A stretch of DNA of 64,000 nt from Selaginella tamariscina. Taxonomy: Eukaryota; Streptophyta; Lycopodiopsida; Selaginellales; Selaginellaceae. The DNA lies in contig PUQB01000145.1 of the NCBI GenBank assembly GCA_003024785.1, positions 192,001 to 256,000 on the forward strand, read 5' to 3'. Each line of letters begins with the position of its first letter. Positions within the stretch are counted from its first letter, which is position 1. This document shows positions 11,821-24,779 of this stretch, one piece after another. The notes under the pieces were generated by a model. The model did no database searches, had not been told where the DNA came from, and saw only the letters and a list, made by a program, of their open reading frames with translations. The position numbers and the translations under genes are program-made.

Positions 11821-13878
11821 AATGTTCATTTCTTTTATTTAATAGTTAACAATGAAAGTATGTAAAATTTTTTTTTTTTATTTAATAATGTAAAATTTTT
11901 CCAATGGGAATGAGAAATAAATTTTCATGTATTATTACATTGCTAACCCAAATGTCAAAATGGGGTTAGGAAGTAAAGTGAATGAATGCTCGAGATAATT
12001 TTATTTTATCGAATATTTATGTAGTAATATGAATGTTTACTATGTGAACTATTCATTTGTAATATTTTTTCAAATAACATTTTAAAAACATGTGAAAACT
12101 TATTTATTTTTAAGGAAAATATGTTTTTGTATATTTAATTACACTAATTGAATAATGCAATCATGAAGTAAATTTTTAATTTAACAATCTTTACTATTTA
12201 ATCAAGTTAAATTCAATAAGGACATGGCAATTAAAGAGTCTCATTTAATTACCTCATGTTATATTGCAAAAGACACATCAAACTCACGATTTTAATTAAT
12301 AAAGGGATGGATAGTTCATATATGTCCATGATAATCAAATTTTACTTTGTAACAATAAAAGTTCATTAATAAACCTACACATTTTCACAAGTTTTTTCAT
12401 AAAATATTTAAAATTGAGACAACTCATTAAATTATTACAAATCAAAACTTTTAAATGGACATGTTTACTCACGTATGACTCACTTCGTTAATATTTTATG
12501 TTATTTAATGAATCACACATTATAGTCATTAGATATTTTCTTAATCCATTTGATGATATGTAATGAACATGCTACATATCATGGTGTAATTAATGATGTC
12601 CATGTGAGATTAAACATTTACAATTAATTCATTTCAACTTAGACGGTCACTTTAAAGCAATACATTTACACTTTTTTTCTTCCTAAAAACAAGTTTTAAC
12701 CACGTGAGACAATACGCATTAGATACGACATTCATAACACATATATACTTATTCACAATAAATAATTTGTAAATTTTACTCTTAACATTGTCTTTTAAAA
12801 TTTTAATTAATTAACATAATTTGACTTAAAATGTTAATTCTTGTAGTACGAGTTAAATATGAATTATTTAGAATTATAAAGAAAGAAAAAAAATGTTTAA
12901 TGGAAGTTACAATCAAAAATCTTGAAACCCCAATCATATCACTGGGACCATCGTTCTTTTAATTTATGAATACGCACATGTTTAAAAGATCACATTGGAA
13001 AAGTGATAAAAGAGTTATGTTTAAAAGATTAAGTTTGTGAAAGACAGTTATATTTATGTTATATAGCTATGCTTATCCTGTGAGATCATTATTTTGATAA
13101 AGATTTAGTACTTATAAAGATCTAATTAAATACTTATGGCTGACGTCACTTTGCACTCATAATAATTTTCCATCTAAGAAGAAGGTATATTCTAGAATAA
13201 CTTCACATGCTCATTTCAACATGTTTAATAAAAATATAAAATTATGTACATTTTATACTTCTTGTAGCATGTAAGTTGGTAACACGTGTTAAAATGTAGT
13301 TTGATGCATTTTATCTTTACATATTTACATACGTGCAATTTTTATTATATTAAAAACACTCTCGTAGACACATAGAATTCAGTTTCCTACAATTCACATG
13401 AACATATATATGTATATAATAATATGTGCATGTACAGATATACCTGTCTATAACCATCAGAAATGTCACAAATCTAATATATATTATAATAATATATTTT
13501 AATAACTTGCTAAATAAAATAAATATAGATAAGCTTTATTTAATAATATAAACAAAATAAGCTATAATTACAATGCACTATGTTATATATAGAAATAATA
13601 AAGGTTTAAGGATATGTAAATACTAAATAATTTTATGTAATTTTCCCTTAAAATAATATATACCCATAAAATTTCTTTTAAAAAATTACATTTTTATCTT
13701 TAAAATTGCATAAATATCGTTATCAAACTTCAACACACTTTAAATTTTTTAATTTTAACATATAATATTACTAACAATAGCGAATTCACTTAATTATCAC
13801 TTTATTTAATGAAATATTTTTGTTATTAATATGATATTGATACCGCTCCTTCTCCAATATACATACGTACATATGTAC

Positions 13879-13910
<32 letters not shown>

Positions 13911-15429
13911 ATATATATATATATATATTATATATATATATATATATTATATATACTCAGGAAAGTATTTGAAATATATTAATTCATTCAGTTCCTTACA
14001 ACTGTAGCTTATAAATATATGTAATAAAAAAAAGAATTATCCTTGGATTTAATTATATTGAACACATATATATATTGTATATATACACTTGGTGTGTATA
14101 CAATATATACACTTTATATAACAAAATTGTAACATTATTATTTACCTCATGTCAGCAATTTGCTTTGGTATACGTTTGATTTAAAACAAATATGCAACAT
14201 TCCTTTTACAATTAAAACTGAATTAATTTAAAAATATTTGATACTTCAACTATATAATATATGCATATATATACTAATTGACAATTAAATAATAACTATA
14301 CGCTGCATTATAATTAAGTTTAGATAATGTATTAAATTAACATTGCCTGCTGAAATCTTAATTAATTAAAATAATTAATATTAATCACCTGTTGTACAAT
14401 CCAATGAAGGCCCTAGAAGCTCAAAGATCTGAGCTGTTGTTCCACTGTTGAATAGCAGAGGTTAGATTACAAGTGTCAAGTGCATATGTACAGTTTGACA
14501 CTATACTAATTTAATGTTTTCTTATGTTTTCAATTGGTAGATATGCATGTGCTGTCAAGTTTCACATTTTCCACATTATTAAATATATAACGTGTTAACT
14601 CAAACTCGGACGTGAACCAGATATAAATATAATGTATATACTTTATTTGTTCATCTGTCACCTCTTTACTAAATAATATATTAATCCAAAAAGTGACATA
14701 CAAATCTCGATATTATTCTTTCATGACATCTTTGCATAACTAACTTAAAAGAGTTTCTGGTTTCAGACTTATGGTAAACCTTATTTTGCGTGTCCACGTC
14801 AAGCACGTGTCCTTGCCGGGAGGTTCGACCCACAACAGCCCAATACTCACCTGATATTATATTATATATATATATATATATATAATACACACACGCACAC
14901 ACACACGCATGTTATATAAGTGGTGTACAAGTTGCTGACGTTTGTTTGTGGTGAGGAATACATGCATTTTACGAAAGCACACAACTTTCTGTATATAGAA
15001 GAATCCAACCAACCATAAATTTGTTGGAGAAAAGACAGCCATGGAAATTTTCTCTTTTTCCCAACCAATCAAAAAAGTTTGCTTTTTTATATATAAATTA
15101 ATAAAATATAATATAAAGATATACAAAAAAAGATATTCAACCAAATATTATATTTATTATGATTTTGTTTATATAAAAATAATATTAATTTATAACAAGG
15201 TACACATCAACTTCCCGTGAAACTCTTGTAACACAATACTTTTAAACACAACCTTTATATTTTGAGATATTATAATATTTGTCAACAAGATTGTGCTAGC
15301 ACTACATATCCAAGTAATAATTAAAAAAAATTAATTTAAGTACTTAACCAGTTTAAATATATAATTTATCATGTAGCCATTATCCGACGATCATTTTCAG
15401 ATACATACTAAACTAAGAAGTTAATTTTT
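11821..15429. other. AT-rich intergenic DNA
   Basis: No supported gene. A minus-strand open stretch at about 14681-14850 has more balanced base composition than its surroundings, but I recognise no family in it. A TA-rich dinucleotide tract lies at about 13870-13955 and a TA tract next to CA repeats at about 14862-14905. Confidence 0.5.
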
Positions 15430-16194
15430 TTGACTTAAATTTGTGGCTAGGGAATATTTCAAAGTGGAAAGGTGGTGAACATTATCATTATAATATTTTA
15501 AAATATCTTAAAGAGACAGTGAAAAAATATATACGCATAGATCTCGTCGGAACACGTGTTAATTACAGACAACACGACGCGTGTAGCCACTTCCGTGGCA
15601 AAAAGCAAAAAGTGCCACAGCCTGACAGCATCAACGGTCTTGATCTGTACACGTCAATGTCGATAACGTACGGTAATGCCATTATTGGCGGATATTCACC
15701 AGAAATATCTTTTTTATTATCCGAGACTTTGCTAGGTTCGGTGATGGATACTAGGTATGTATGGAGGCTCGGAGTGGCCATATTGGGTAGGGTCGGACAG
15801 GTCGGTAGCAAACTCGTACTTTAGCGGTGGCTTTTGCACTTTATGAGTTCAGAATGTTAAACTATAATCTTGACCGTCAAAAAAGAGGATGGACGGCGGG
15901 ATGGAGTTCAAATGGGATAAAGACTCTAACATAGTCATCTTATAGGGTTTCATTTTGGGAATGCTCTCTGCTATTAGTTATTTAAGGTGAAGAATTTTAA
16001 TATTTCTGGTGTTTTTGTGAAGAATTTCCGATTAATTTCCATAATTTATCGTTTTTTTCCAAATAATATTTGATAATTTGATGAATTTGAAGAGGATCTC
16101 ATGAAGCAGCTGAATTGGAAGACCTGGAGACGTAGTATTACTGATCTTGGTTCTTTTTAGTAAATTTTCAAAAATTTCAAATTTGAATTTTCAA
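15430..16194 (+). promoter_or_regulatory. Clock-type promoter region of the MYB gene
   Basis: A perfect evening element AAAATATCT lies at 15500-15508 and a second core AAATATCT at 15703-15710. A palindromic G-box-containing ACACGTGT lies around 15553-15558. The TATAATCTTGAC/GGACGG pair (15863-15896) is shared with the PRA1 upstream region. Evening elements are the known binding sites of CCA1/LHY/REVEILLE MYBs, the family encoded just downstream, so autoregulation or clock-loop regulation is a reasonable inference. The region includes a 127-codon open stretch at 15441-15824 that I regard as chance. Confidence 0.55.
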
Positions 16195-17641
16195 ATGAGC
16201 TCCAGCCCTGCAGTAGCGTTGCAACAGGTATGGATTTCTCTACTTCTGCACAATATTGATATGATCTAATTTTTATGTATTTTGCAGATTAGGAAGCCTT
16301 ACACAATTACGAAACAGAGGGAACGATGGACAGAAGAAGAACATGTGAAATTCTTAGAAGCACTAAAGTTATTTGGTAGAGCATGGCGTAGGATAGAAGG
16401 TATGTGTGTGTATGCGTGTATAATACATGTATTTGTATTGTACGTAGTAAAACACTAGATACATATACCAATGTACGTGTATACACTGTGGTATTAAGAT
16501 GAGTATACGCAGAACACGTGGGGACAAAGTCTGCAGTTCAAATCCGAAGCCATGCACAGAAGTTCTTCACTAAGGTTCATATTAATCACAAGCTTAATTA
16601 TAATTAGAGATTATTAAACATTAGTTTTACTTAATGCAGCTGGAGCGTGAAGGTTCGAATGAAATAGAAATCCCACCACCGAGGCCAAAGCGAAAACCCA
16701 CTCATCCCTATCCCAAAAAAGCCAATCTTCATGAGAAGGAAGATATCAAAATTCCCGAAGTGACCTCCCAGGTATATACACATATAGATACGTGTATATA
16801 AGTATTTACACACAGCACGCACACGCACACTCATATTTGTGTACAGCAGACCTTGGAGTCTCTCCCGACTTCTGCAAAAAGAGGGCTTAAGTTATTTGGA
16901 AAGACAGTTCTTGTTGATATGCTTAGTGAAGATCCATCTAGTGAAGATCCATCATCTGACGTTACAGATTTACGTGAGTATATATTTTTATATAATTTTT
17001 TAATTTTTTACTTATGTTGTTATAAACAGAGTCATCAGGCAGTTTTACGAGAGAAACCGAAGAATCTACATCCTCACAAGAGAATATACCAACATCATTC
17101 AGCAAAGTTTACCATCATTAAACGTGGTAACTCAACAGTTCTTACCTGCGGTAGTAACTGAAGAACAGATTGCAATGAACAATCTCTTAGTTTTGAGCAT
17201 ATTTGGCTGGTCAAGTCAACGTTGTCAATTACGGTCAAAGTCCAGTCAATGTTAGTCAACCCGTACGTTGGCAGTCTGTTACTGATTCATCAGGCAGCCC
17301 AAGCCATGTGGATATGAAGAATAATAAGTGGGAAATCTTGAAATCTGACTCGGATGAGGATGAAGTTCATACAAGAAAAAGCTCACACGCTTCAGTGAGT
17401 ATATATACATAATTGTATTGTACATACATACACACACACACACACGCACTTTTGCTTACATACGTTTTGTATTATACAGCTTGGTAGGAGCAGCAGTTCA
17501 AGCATAACTAGTTGTTCAGATGAGGAAGTGGGAAGTTGTACAGTAAACGAGATTAACACTAATAGTAATTCATCACCATGTTTAGTAGAACAAGGACGGA
17601 AGGTTTGTTCCATACAAGAGGCCTTCAACACTACAAATTAA
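16195..17641 (+). CDS. CCA1/LHY/REVEILLE-type MYB transcription factor
   Basis: Single-repeat SHAQKYF-class MYB acting in the nucleus on evening elements in the circadian system. Exons: 16195-16227, 16288-16399, 16513-16574, 16640-16771, 16847-16973, 17030-17394 and 17480-17641. Exon 2 begins the MYB domain ([18 protein letters not shown]) and exon 3 completes it ([21 protein letters not shown], with the third-helix SHAQKFF). Exon 4 has the proline-rich [17 protein letters not shown] segment typical of the LHY/RVE group. Exon 5 has [10 protein letters not shown], the conserved C-terminal motif of the group. The first five exons are open and in phase. The large exon 6 needs at least two frame changes, consistent with missing single bases. 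The last exon is serine-rich and ends at TAA 17639. Which member of the CCA1/LHY/RVE family it is cannot be decided here. Confidence 0.87.
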
Positions 17642-18326
17642 CTTAACTAAATTATTTTAAATTCTTTGTTTTTTTTTTACAACATGTTATTTGCGCACCA
17701 TGTTTAAAATGGTTTAACGGTGCGTTTCTTTTTAACAGAATGGTTAAAAATATGTAATATTTTTCCAGTAATAAATGATGTAAATTTTATCTAAAGATGT
17801 AAATAGTTAAATAATTAAATAAAACCTTGTTAAGTATTTAATTAGTTATTTTATTATAAAAGAAATTGAAGTATACATACGTTAAAGAATTTAGCTTCAA
17901 GAAAGAATAATCTGGAAGTCATTTAATATATGATTGCTTTATAGAGAAATTTGTTATATCAGGTAAAAGCTACATAGATTTTTCTGACTGAATTTAAGAC
18001 AAAACAATTATCAATGTATTTTATATGTATATTCTAAAGTATATATTAAATAAATATAGTAATATGTATAATAATTAAATCTGGAGACGTCTTTCTCTTG
18101 TAGGAAAGTGCAGTGAAGTGTACAAGAGCGATTGGTTCTGTCGGGTAAAAAGCAAGACGCAACAGATAAATAAATATAATATAATAAAAAAATTATTTAA
18201 AAATTATTTATTTTTATATATAGAAACGTGTGGCCCAAGTTTGAGTTATGCAACTTTAGTTTTAATGTCCAGATGTGAAAACATGACAGCACCAGCACTT
18301 GTGAGCAGTTCCTTGGGACCAAAGTA

Positions 18327-18600
18327 AAATAAATAAATAAAATACTACAATGTCAAACTATATATACACGCACACAAACAAACATATATAGTTAATTAGT
18401 ATAATGACTATAGATATGCACAGGACACTTGTGAACACACCTGTAACGTGGGACTATCTTTTCCCAAATCAGATATGATCAATACGTAATTTAAAATATT
18501 TTATACTAGCTTAGTAGAAATTCAAACAGTAATTGTTTTAATAAAGAAACACACCTCAAGGAAAATGAATAGTATATACATATATACATATATACAAACA
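18327..18600 (+). repeat. Repeat segment X, copy 1
   Basis: Matches about 19685-19990 and, more briefly, about 27390-27450. Shared landmarks in order are 'ataaataaaat', 'ctacaatgtc', an ACAC-rich run, 'aattagtataat', 'gtgggactatctttt' and 'cctcaaggaaaatg'. Confidence 0.6.
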
Positions 18601-18994
18601 TACACAATTAAACACATGTGATGTGTGTGTATATATATACCTTTACATTCTTTACCTGCATATCATATATTATATTATATAAGTTTAATAATATAAATAA
18701 TACATCTCACTGAATGTGCGGTTCCAACATTAATGATAAAAATTATATGGGAAAACAATATCTATTAATATAGTTACCTGATGAAGAAAGTATAGTACAC
18801 ATACATATATTAATGGAATCTGTATGTATAGATATTACGTATATAATATTATAAGGAAAATATTATACATATTACATACATCATGTGGATAAATTTAATG
18901 ACTCTGTAAGAATTAAGATTGTTCTATGTACATATGTACATATATATACATACATACACACTCACACACACACACATATATACATACACACATT

Positions 18995-19065
18995 GTCACC
19001 CGGATAAGGGCGCTGCTGTTCATTCCCAATTGTAACGTCCTCCGAAGATTGATTAATTATGAATT
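18995..19065 (-). pseudogene. EndoU exon-2-like fragment, inverted
   Basis: On the minus strand this short stretch reads like the Gln/Pro-rich exon 2 of EndoU (shared core ACAGCAGCGCCCTTATC; QQRPY). A weaker relative lies near 21545-21600, also on the minus strand. Both are short and isolated in non-coding DNA, and are taken as relics of the same duplication history as the other EndoU fragments. Confidence 0.4.
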
Positions 19066-19684
19066 TAAAAAACAAAAAACGATTGTGTGAGAACACATAT
19101 TCATTGTGCACAATAACTTAGGTTATTTGACATATTCAAGTGTTTAGAAAACATACATTTAATCAATATTCAACAGTGCTGCTGATTAAATAACTTTTTA
19201 ATTCAAAATATAAGATCAAATTATTTAATTATTTATTTTAAGTGCAGATGAAAACCGGTTCCAGTTTCCGTAACTATATATATGTAAATATAAAACTTCT
19301 AAGGGTATATATGTAAATATAATAAATTTCAGAGGTACGACCTTTTTTGATATTTTATATTTACATATTTAATTTTGAAACTTCAATTTAAACTTTCATG
19401 TAAAATAAAAACTAATACGTGTACCAGCTTTATTGATTTAATGTAATTTAAATTATTTTAAAGTAGTTTAATAAATATGCTCTATTTTGTATACTAGAAT
19501 ATATTAACAGTAAATTGATTTAAGGAATGATATATATTTTTATATTTTCATTAATTGCTTCAATAAAATAATGAATTTCCTCGGTAATATTTTCAACATT
19601 AGTTTCAAGATTAAATTCACGTAGATAGGCATATACGTGTATGTACGTGTATATATAAAGTCAGTTGTGTTCTTGCTTATTCCA

Positions 19685-19990
19685 TTATATGTATAACAAA
19701 AAAAATAAATAAAATAACTACAATGTCCAACTATATACACACGCACACGCACACACATGTAGTGAATTAGTATAATTTAAACTATGTGATCACAGCTGTG
19801 ACCTTTTCAACAGTGGGACTATCTTTTAAAACTTTATTAATTAATTTTAGTTAAATTCTTTTAAAGTAGTTTAGTAGAATTTAGACTTCAGTAATTGGTT
19901 TAATATAATAAACATACCTCAAGGAAAATGCGGTCACCAATACATATATACAGATGCAGACACACACATATACACACACAAGTAAACACA
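19685..19990 (+). repeat. Repeat segment X, copy 2
   Basis: Second copy of the segment at 18327-18600, with the same order of landmarks. It is followed by CA, CT and TA microsatellites to about 20100. Confidence 0.6.
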
Positions 19991-20014
19991 TATATATGTT
20001 GGGTGGTGTGTGTG

Positions 20015-20015
<1 letters not shown>

Positions 20016-20071
<56 letters not shown>

Positions 20072-20100
20072 TATATAATATATATATATATATATATATT
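20016..20100 (+). repeat. CT then TA microsatellite
   Basis: About 45 bases of CT dinucleotides joined directly to a TA-rich tract. Compound microsatellites of this kind recur many times in the window. Confidence 0.9.
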
Positions 20101-20394
20101 ACCTGTCTATCTCACACACACCTGAATGTGGACGTTCTTTAAATAACACATCTATATTCCGCAGTATATGTATACATGCAGAAATACATATACGTACACA
20201 ATCTGAAAAACTTTATACATTATCAACTATATGCTTATTGTTTAACATTAATTGATTTATTCATCAATTGGATGAGTTGGTGTAAGCTGATAAGTATCTA
20301 TTCTTCGTATTTTAGTTTGTTATTTTAAATTACATAACCTTTTTATTAATTACTTTTAATTTCTTAAAATTAGATTTCTAATTAATATATTGAA

Positions 20395-22110
20395 CTAGCA
20401 ATGTGCAAATAATACATCGGTTATAGTCAATCGGTTTAAACAATTTAAAATATCTTACTATGTACGTATTTGTATGAGATATTTACGAATATAATATTTA
20501 AAAGTCTAATACAACTCTACATTTATATAATAAATTAAATTACTACATACTCTGTTTTGTATTGCTTATGGAACGTTCGTATCTACATGTAAAATAATTA
20601 AATAATTTGATCTTATATTTTGACTAAAATATTAATCAAAAAGTTATTCAGCTGAGCAGCATTATTAATTAATAATTAGAAAATATGTTTTTAAACACTA
20701 AAGATATTGAATATACTGTTTGAATATTTCAAATGACTCAAATTATTGTAAAAAAGGAATATATAACTAAATTGACATATACAATATAGTATATGTGTGT
20801 ATTAGGAGTCGTTAAATTTATCAACATATATGTATGTAATATGTATAATGTATTCCTCGTAATCACAACCATCTGCATATCTACAATACATATTCTATTA
20901 CAAGCATATATGTATATTATAATTTCTTATATTAATAATTGTATGCATAACAAATATATATATTGTGTGTACGTAGTGATAACAAATATATGTGTGTATG
21001 TATATAAAGTATATTTATATACATCTCTAGAAGTAAGACATTTATAGTTATTTTTTATTATTATTATTATATATATATACATATATTATGATGTGTATAG
21101 AGTTTTCCGCCTAAGTCTGAAAATAACTTGAAGTATTATATGCATATACTAATATTATATTAAATTTGTCATAATATATTTTATATAAAAAACTTGTGGC
21201 TGACTGCACCAATATTTGTGAGCCTAAAACACTTACACAATAAATAAATAAATAATAAATATTATAAAATACATGTAACTAATTTAAATTAAATTATTTT
21301 AAACTAGTTTAATAAATATGCTCTATTTAATAAACTAAAATATATTTGATTTTAAGGCATGATATACATGTACATATACTTTTCAATTGAATTAATTGTT
21401 TTAATAAAATAATAAACGTAGCTTCAGCCTCCAGGACCATTTATTTACAAGTTTAGAAGCTGTAATGAATTTCCTGGGGAAATCTACAAGATTAAATTCA
21501 CGTAGACAGGCATACACGTAAATATAAAGTATATATCGTACACACTATCCCATTGTGTTCTTGCTTGCCAGTCTCCACTTGGGCGCTGTTTTTTATAAGT
21601 AAATACATTGCCTAAATTAAATATATAACATAAGTTAATTAAATGTGTTCGATTATATATTAATAGAAAGATCATTAGTTATTTATCAAAATAATTAGTT
21701 TGATCATGTAGAACGAATTAAAACAGAAAATAACATTTTTATTAAATCGATTATGTACAATTTGAATTAATTATATATTAATATTTACTTGACGTCTTGG
21801 TCATTTGTAGTCGATTTTAAACTACACAAAATACATGTAGTAAATAAATTTTATTTAATATGTAAATTATTTATGTCATTTTAATATATAAATATATGCA
21901 GAACGGGACTATCGTGGGTAACACGATTGTAGTGTTTAATATATTACCAAATTTTATTATAGTTATGTATATGTATATACAGAACGTTGTTGTTGTGCGT
22001 TTCGTTAGAAGAATCGGCATTACAACTTGCTAGACACATGATTTATTTTAAATAAACATTATTATAAGAACATATGGATTAATATATTGTTTTTGCAGTT
22101 TTATTTAATA
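20395..22110 (+). repeat. EndoU upstream block, copy B
   Basis: Directly repeated at 26490-28200. Landmarks in order: 'gtgcaaataatacat', 'tcaatcggtttaaaca', 'atatactgtttgaatat', 'tcaacatatatgtatgtaa', 'accaatatttgtgagcct', 'aataaatatgctctattt', 'ggactatcgtgg' and 'tggattaatatattgttt'. The copy here leads straight into the first EndoU exon. Confidence 0.8.
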
Positions 22111-22208
22111 AAACATTTTAACATTTGAATAATACGTAAAGGATATACCGACGAATATTCTGCAAAGACCCAATAAATAATGTGTTAAAACCGTGTCTAG
22201 GGAGCAAA

Positions 22209-22973
22209 ATGGAGGATCTGGTGAAGGGATTGATCAACGTAGGAATCAAAGCAGTGCAAGAAATCGCTGGCGGAGAACAGCGAACGCAATGCAGATCCAA
22301 GGCACAACCAGGTAATTTAATAATTTCCTGATTAATAAATTCTTAGAATTTTTTTTTTTTTTGAAATTTCATTTCAGACAATTCATCGCAATTCTGAGTC
22401 AAATTATGATTCTCAAGAACAATGGGGACAGCAGCGCCCTTATCAACATTATCAGGTGTATGCGTGTGTATGTGCATATTACATTACAATGGCATTATAC
22501 TCGCGTTTCTGAATGTATATATAATAGCACACACACACACACACACAACTTAATATATGTATGTCTATACGAGGTATGTAGAATGTTGTATCTTCTTGAT
22601 GTACCTATGTTAATAAATATATACATACATATAGATGCTATAATATGTGTGGATGTATATTTTTGTGTTAACTTTACTATATGTTTGTTATCACTATTGC
22701 ATTAGCTTTGACATAGTGTGTGTGTGTGTGTGTGTCTGCGTGTGTATATTATGTGTCTGTGTATGTATATAACTTCTTTCTTTTATCACGATTTAAGCTA
22801 ATATTGATAAATGACAATTTCTATAGCTTTTAAAAAAAATATGTTTATTAAATATGTCAATGTCTCGTTTTAAACTACATTTTATCCGTGAAATAGAAAG
22901 TTAAGTCCGTGAAGTTTTATTGTACGTTACACACGTGTTTTAATTAACTATTTAATATATATATATATATATA

Positions 22974-23036
<63 letters not shown>

Positions 23037-23582
23037 TTATTTTAAATAGGCACCAGAGAGATACAAACATGCGTTCAAGAAAAATGCAGATGAACAAGAA
23101 TATTCCGAAGGCGTGGATTCTTCAATTAATGTTAATCCCACTAATCAAGAGCTTAATGACTACACTAAAGCTTGCAGTCGTTTGTGGGAACTAGATATTA
23201 ACCGTTTGGTCCCTGGCCAGGGTAATACGCACGCACGCACACACACACACACATATGGCATGGAAATGTATGCATGCTTTCGTATATATAAAATTTAACA
23301 TTATTTTGTTAAATTTTTAAATTAGATTATGAAATCGAATGTGGAGAAGGCAAGAGAATATATAACAAGCAAGACATGGCAAACAATACACTCTTTAGAT
23401 ATGTCAACCAAGATGTTTTCAACAAGCCAACATTTGCAAGGTTATATATATATATATATATATCACTACATATTGTGTTTGTGTGTGTGTGTGTGAAAGT
23501 AAACTCTCACGCTCTCTCTATATGTAGGTACATACGTTTACATCATGTATTTACATAAGAGATATGCTATGTAGATATCAGC

Positions 23583-23666
<84 letters not shown>

Positions 23667-24661
23667 TATGTCATACTACATATTAATTGTAATATTTGTG
23701 CAGGTTTTATGCTCTATTAGATAATTATCACGCAGATCAAAGGGTCTCTGAAAGCTTCTCAGCAAGGCAAGAGCAAGAACAGATTGCTTTTATTGAAGAA
23801 ATTAGCAGAACTGCTCCCATTCAATACTTATTTAAATATCTTTGTGCAAACAGGTTTTAATTCTTTATTTATTTTTATTATAATTTGTTTAAATTTAAAT
23901 TATTAATTAATTAGTTATTAATATACTTAACTTTTTTAATCAGGTTGGTTTCCGATAATATAAACGAGTTTAAAAAGGTTTTACACAAGCTTTGGTTTGA
24001 GTTATGTAAGCGGGAGAACACAAAAAACTCCTCTTCGGCTTTTGAACATGTTTTCGTTGGTGAGATTAATAATGATGAAGAAGTTTCTGGTTTACATAAC
24101 TGGATACAGGTATACTTATAAATTACTTAATTAATCAAAAATCTTTTCACTTAATTAAATATTTATTAGTTAGTATTATAATGTAATTTATTAGCTATAT
24201 TATATAAATTTTATATGATATAAATTTATTAGTAAATATTTTTTAGTTTTACATTGAGGAAGCTAAGGGCTCTTTGGACTATCAAGGTTACATAATGCCC
24301 AGACGACGAGACGTGGATGAGGTGCGTTAATATTAAGATAATTATCTAGTATATACATCGAATATTATATTATGATTTTTTGTTTTGTTTATAATTTATT
24401 TATTATTTATTATATTAATTAATTAATTATGCAGCCTGATTCTTATTCACAACTTATTACGGTCAATTTACATGGAAGGGCGGGAAAAAACCAGAATCAA
24501 GTACGTTTATTGGAGTGAGTCCTGAGTTTGAGATTGCGTTATATACATTGTGTTTCTTTGGTGGTGAAGAAGATAATCATCTTGTTTTGGGACCTTATTA
24601 TAATGTTAAGTGCTACAGGTACGGAAGAAACATCGGTTCCGTGTTTCCCATTGCTGAATAA
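22209..24661 (+). CDS. EndoU/XendoU-family endoribonuclease
   Basis: Poly(U)-specific-type endoribonuclease of the XendoU family, which cleaves RNA leaving 2',3'-cyclic phosphates. Exons: 22209-22311, 22378-22455, 23050-23221, 23326-23440, 23704-23853, 23944-24109, 24247-24321 and 24435-24661, giving about 362 residues. The N-terminal part is Gln-rich (exon 2, QEQWGQQRPYQHYQ). The catalytic domain shows the family order: [36 protein letters not shown] (first His), SGLHNWIQFYIEEAKG (second His), LDYQGYIMPRR, then in the last exon KKPESSTFIGVSPEFE (catalytic Lys region), ending GSVFPIAE. Exons 3-7 are open and in phase. Exon 2 shifts frame (two bases short or one extra). Exon 8 lacks one base near 24464, which is present in the fragment at 2.66 kb. 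Function may therefore be intact if these are sequence errors. No signal peptide is evident. Confidence 0.88.
22951..23035. repeat. TA microsatellite in EndoU intron 2
   Basis: About 80 bases of almost pure TA ending roughly 15 bases before the exon 3 acceptor. Confidence 0.95.
23581..23662. repeat. TA then GA microsatellite in EndoU intron 4
   Basis: A TA run merges into about 55 bases of GA dinucleotides roughly 40 bases before the exon 5 acceptor. Confidence 0.95.
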
Positions 24662-24779
24662 TACAATTAGCATTTAATCATAATTTTATTTAATTAATCA
24701 TGTTTGTTTAGTTTTCTAAATTTATGCCTCATTCTTGTATTGTTTTAGTATTTTATTCAACTGTACAAGTTCCTTTTAA

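Larger units (their letters stand above)
17642..20390. other. Intergenic DNA with repeated segments
   Basis: Downstream of the MYB gene. A stretch at about 18104-18330 has two short blocks of balanced composition flanked by splice-like signals, but I could not assign them. The rest is AT-rich, with repeat segments described separately. Confidence 0.45.

Noticed and set aside
14681-15144. Minus-strand open frames of 73-95 codons
   Set aside because: They run through TA and CA microsatellites and show no recognisable domain. Only the part at 14681-14850 has gene-like composition, which is not enough for a call.
15441-15824. 127-codon open frame upstream of the clock MYB gene
   Set aside because: No family resemblance and no splice partners. 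It overlaps promoter motifs (evening elements, G-box) and ends in a low-complexity region, so it is taken as chance in a promoter of balanced composition.
18104-18330. Possible extra 3' exons of the clock MYB gene
   Set aside because: Short blocks flanked by splice-like signals, but the MYB frame already ends with a good stop at 17641 and the blocks match no known part of the family.
22951-23035. CRISPR-like or satellite array
   Set aside because: It is a plain TA microsatellite. No direct-repeat/spacer pattern exists anywhere in the window.
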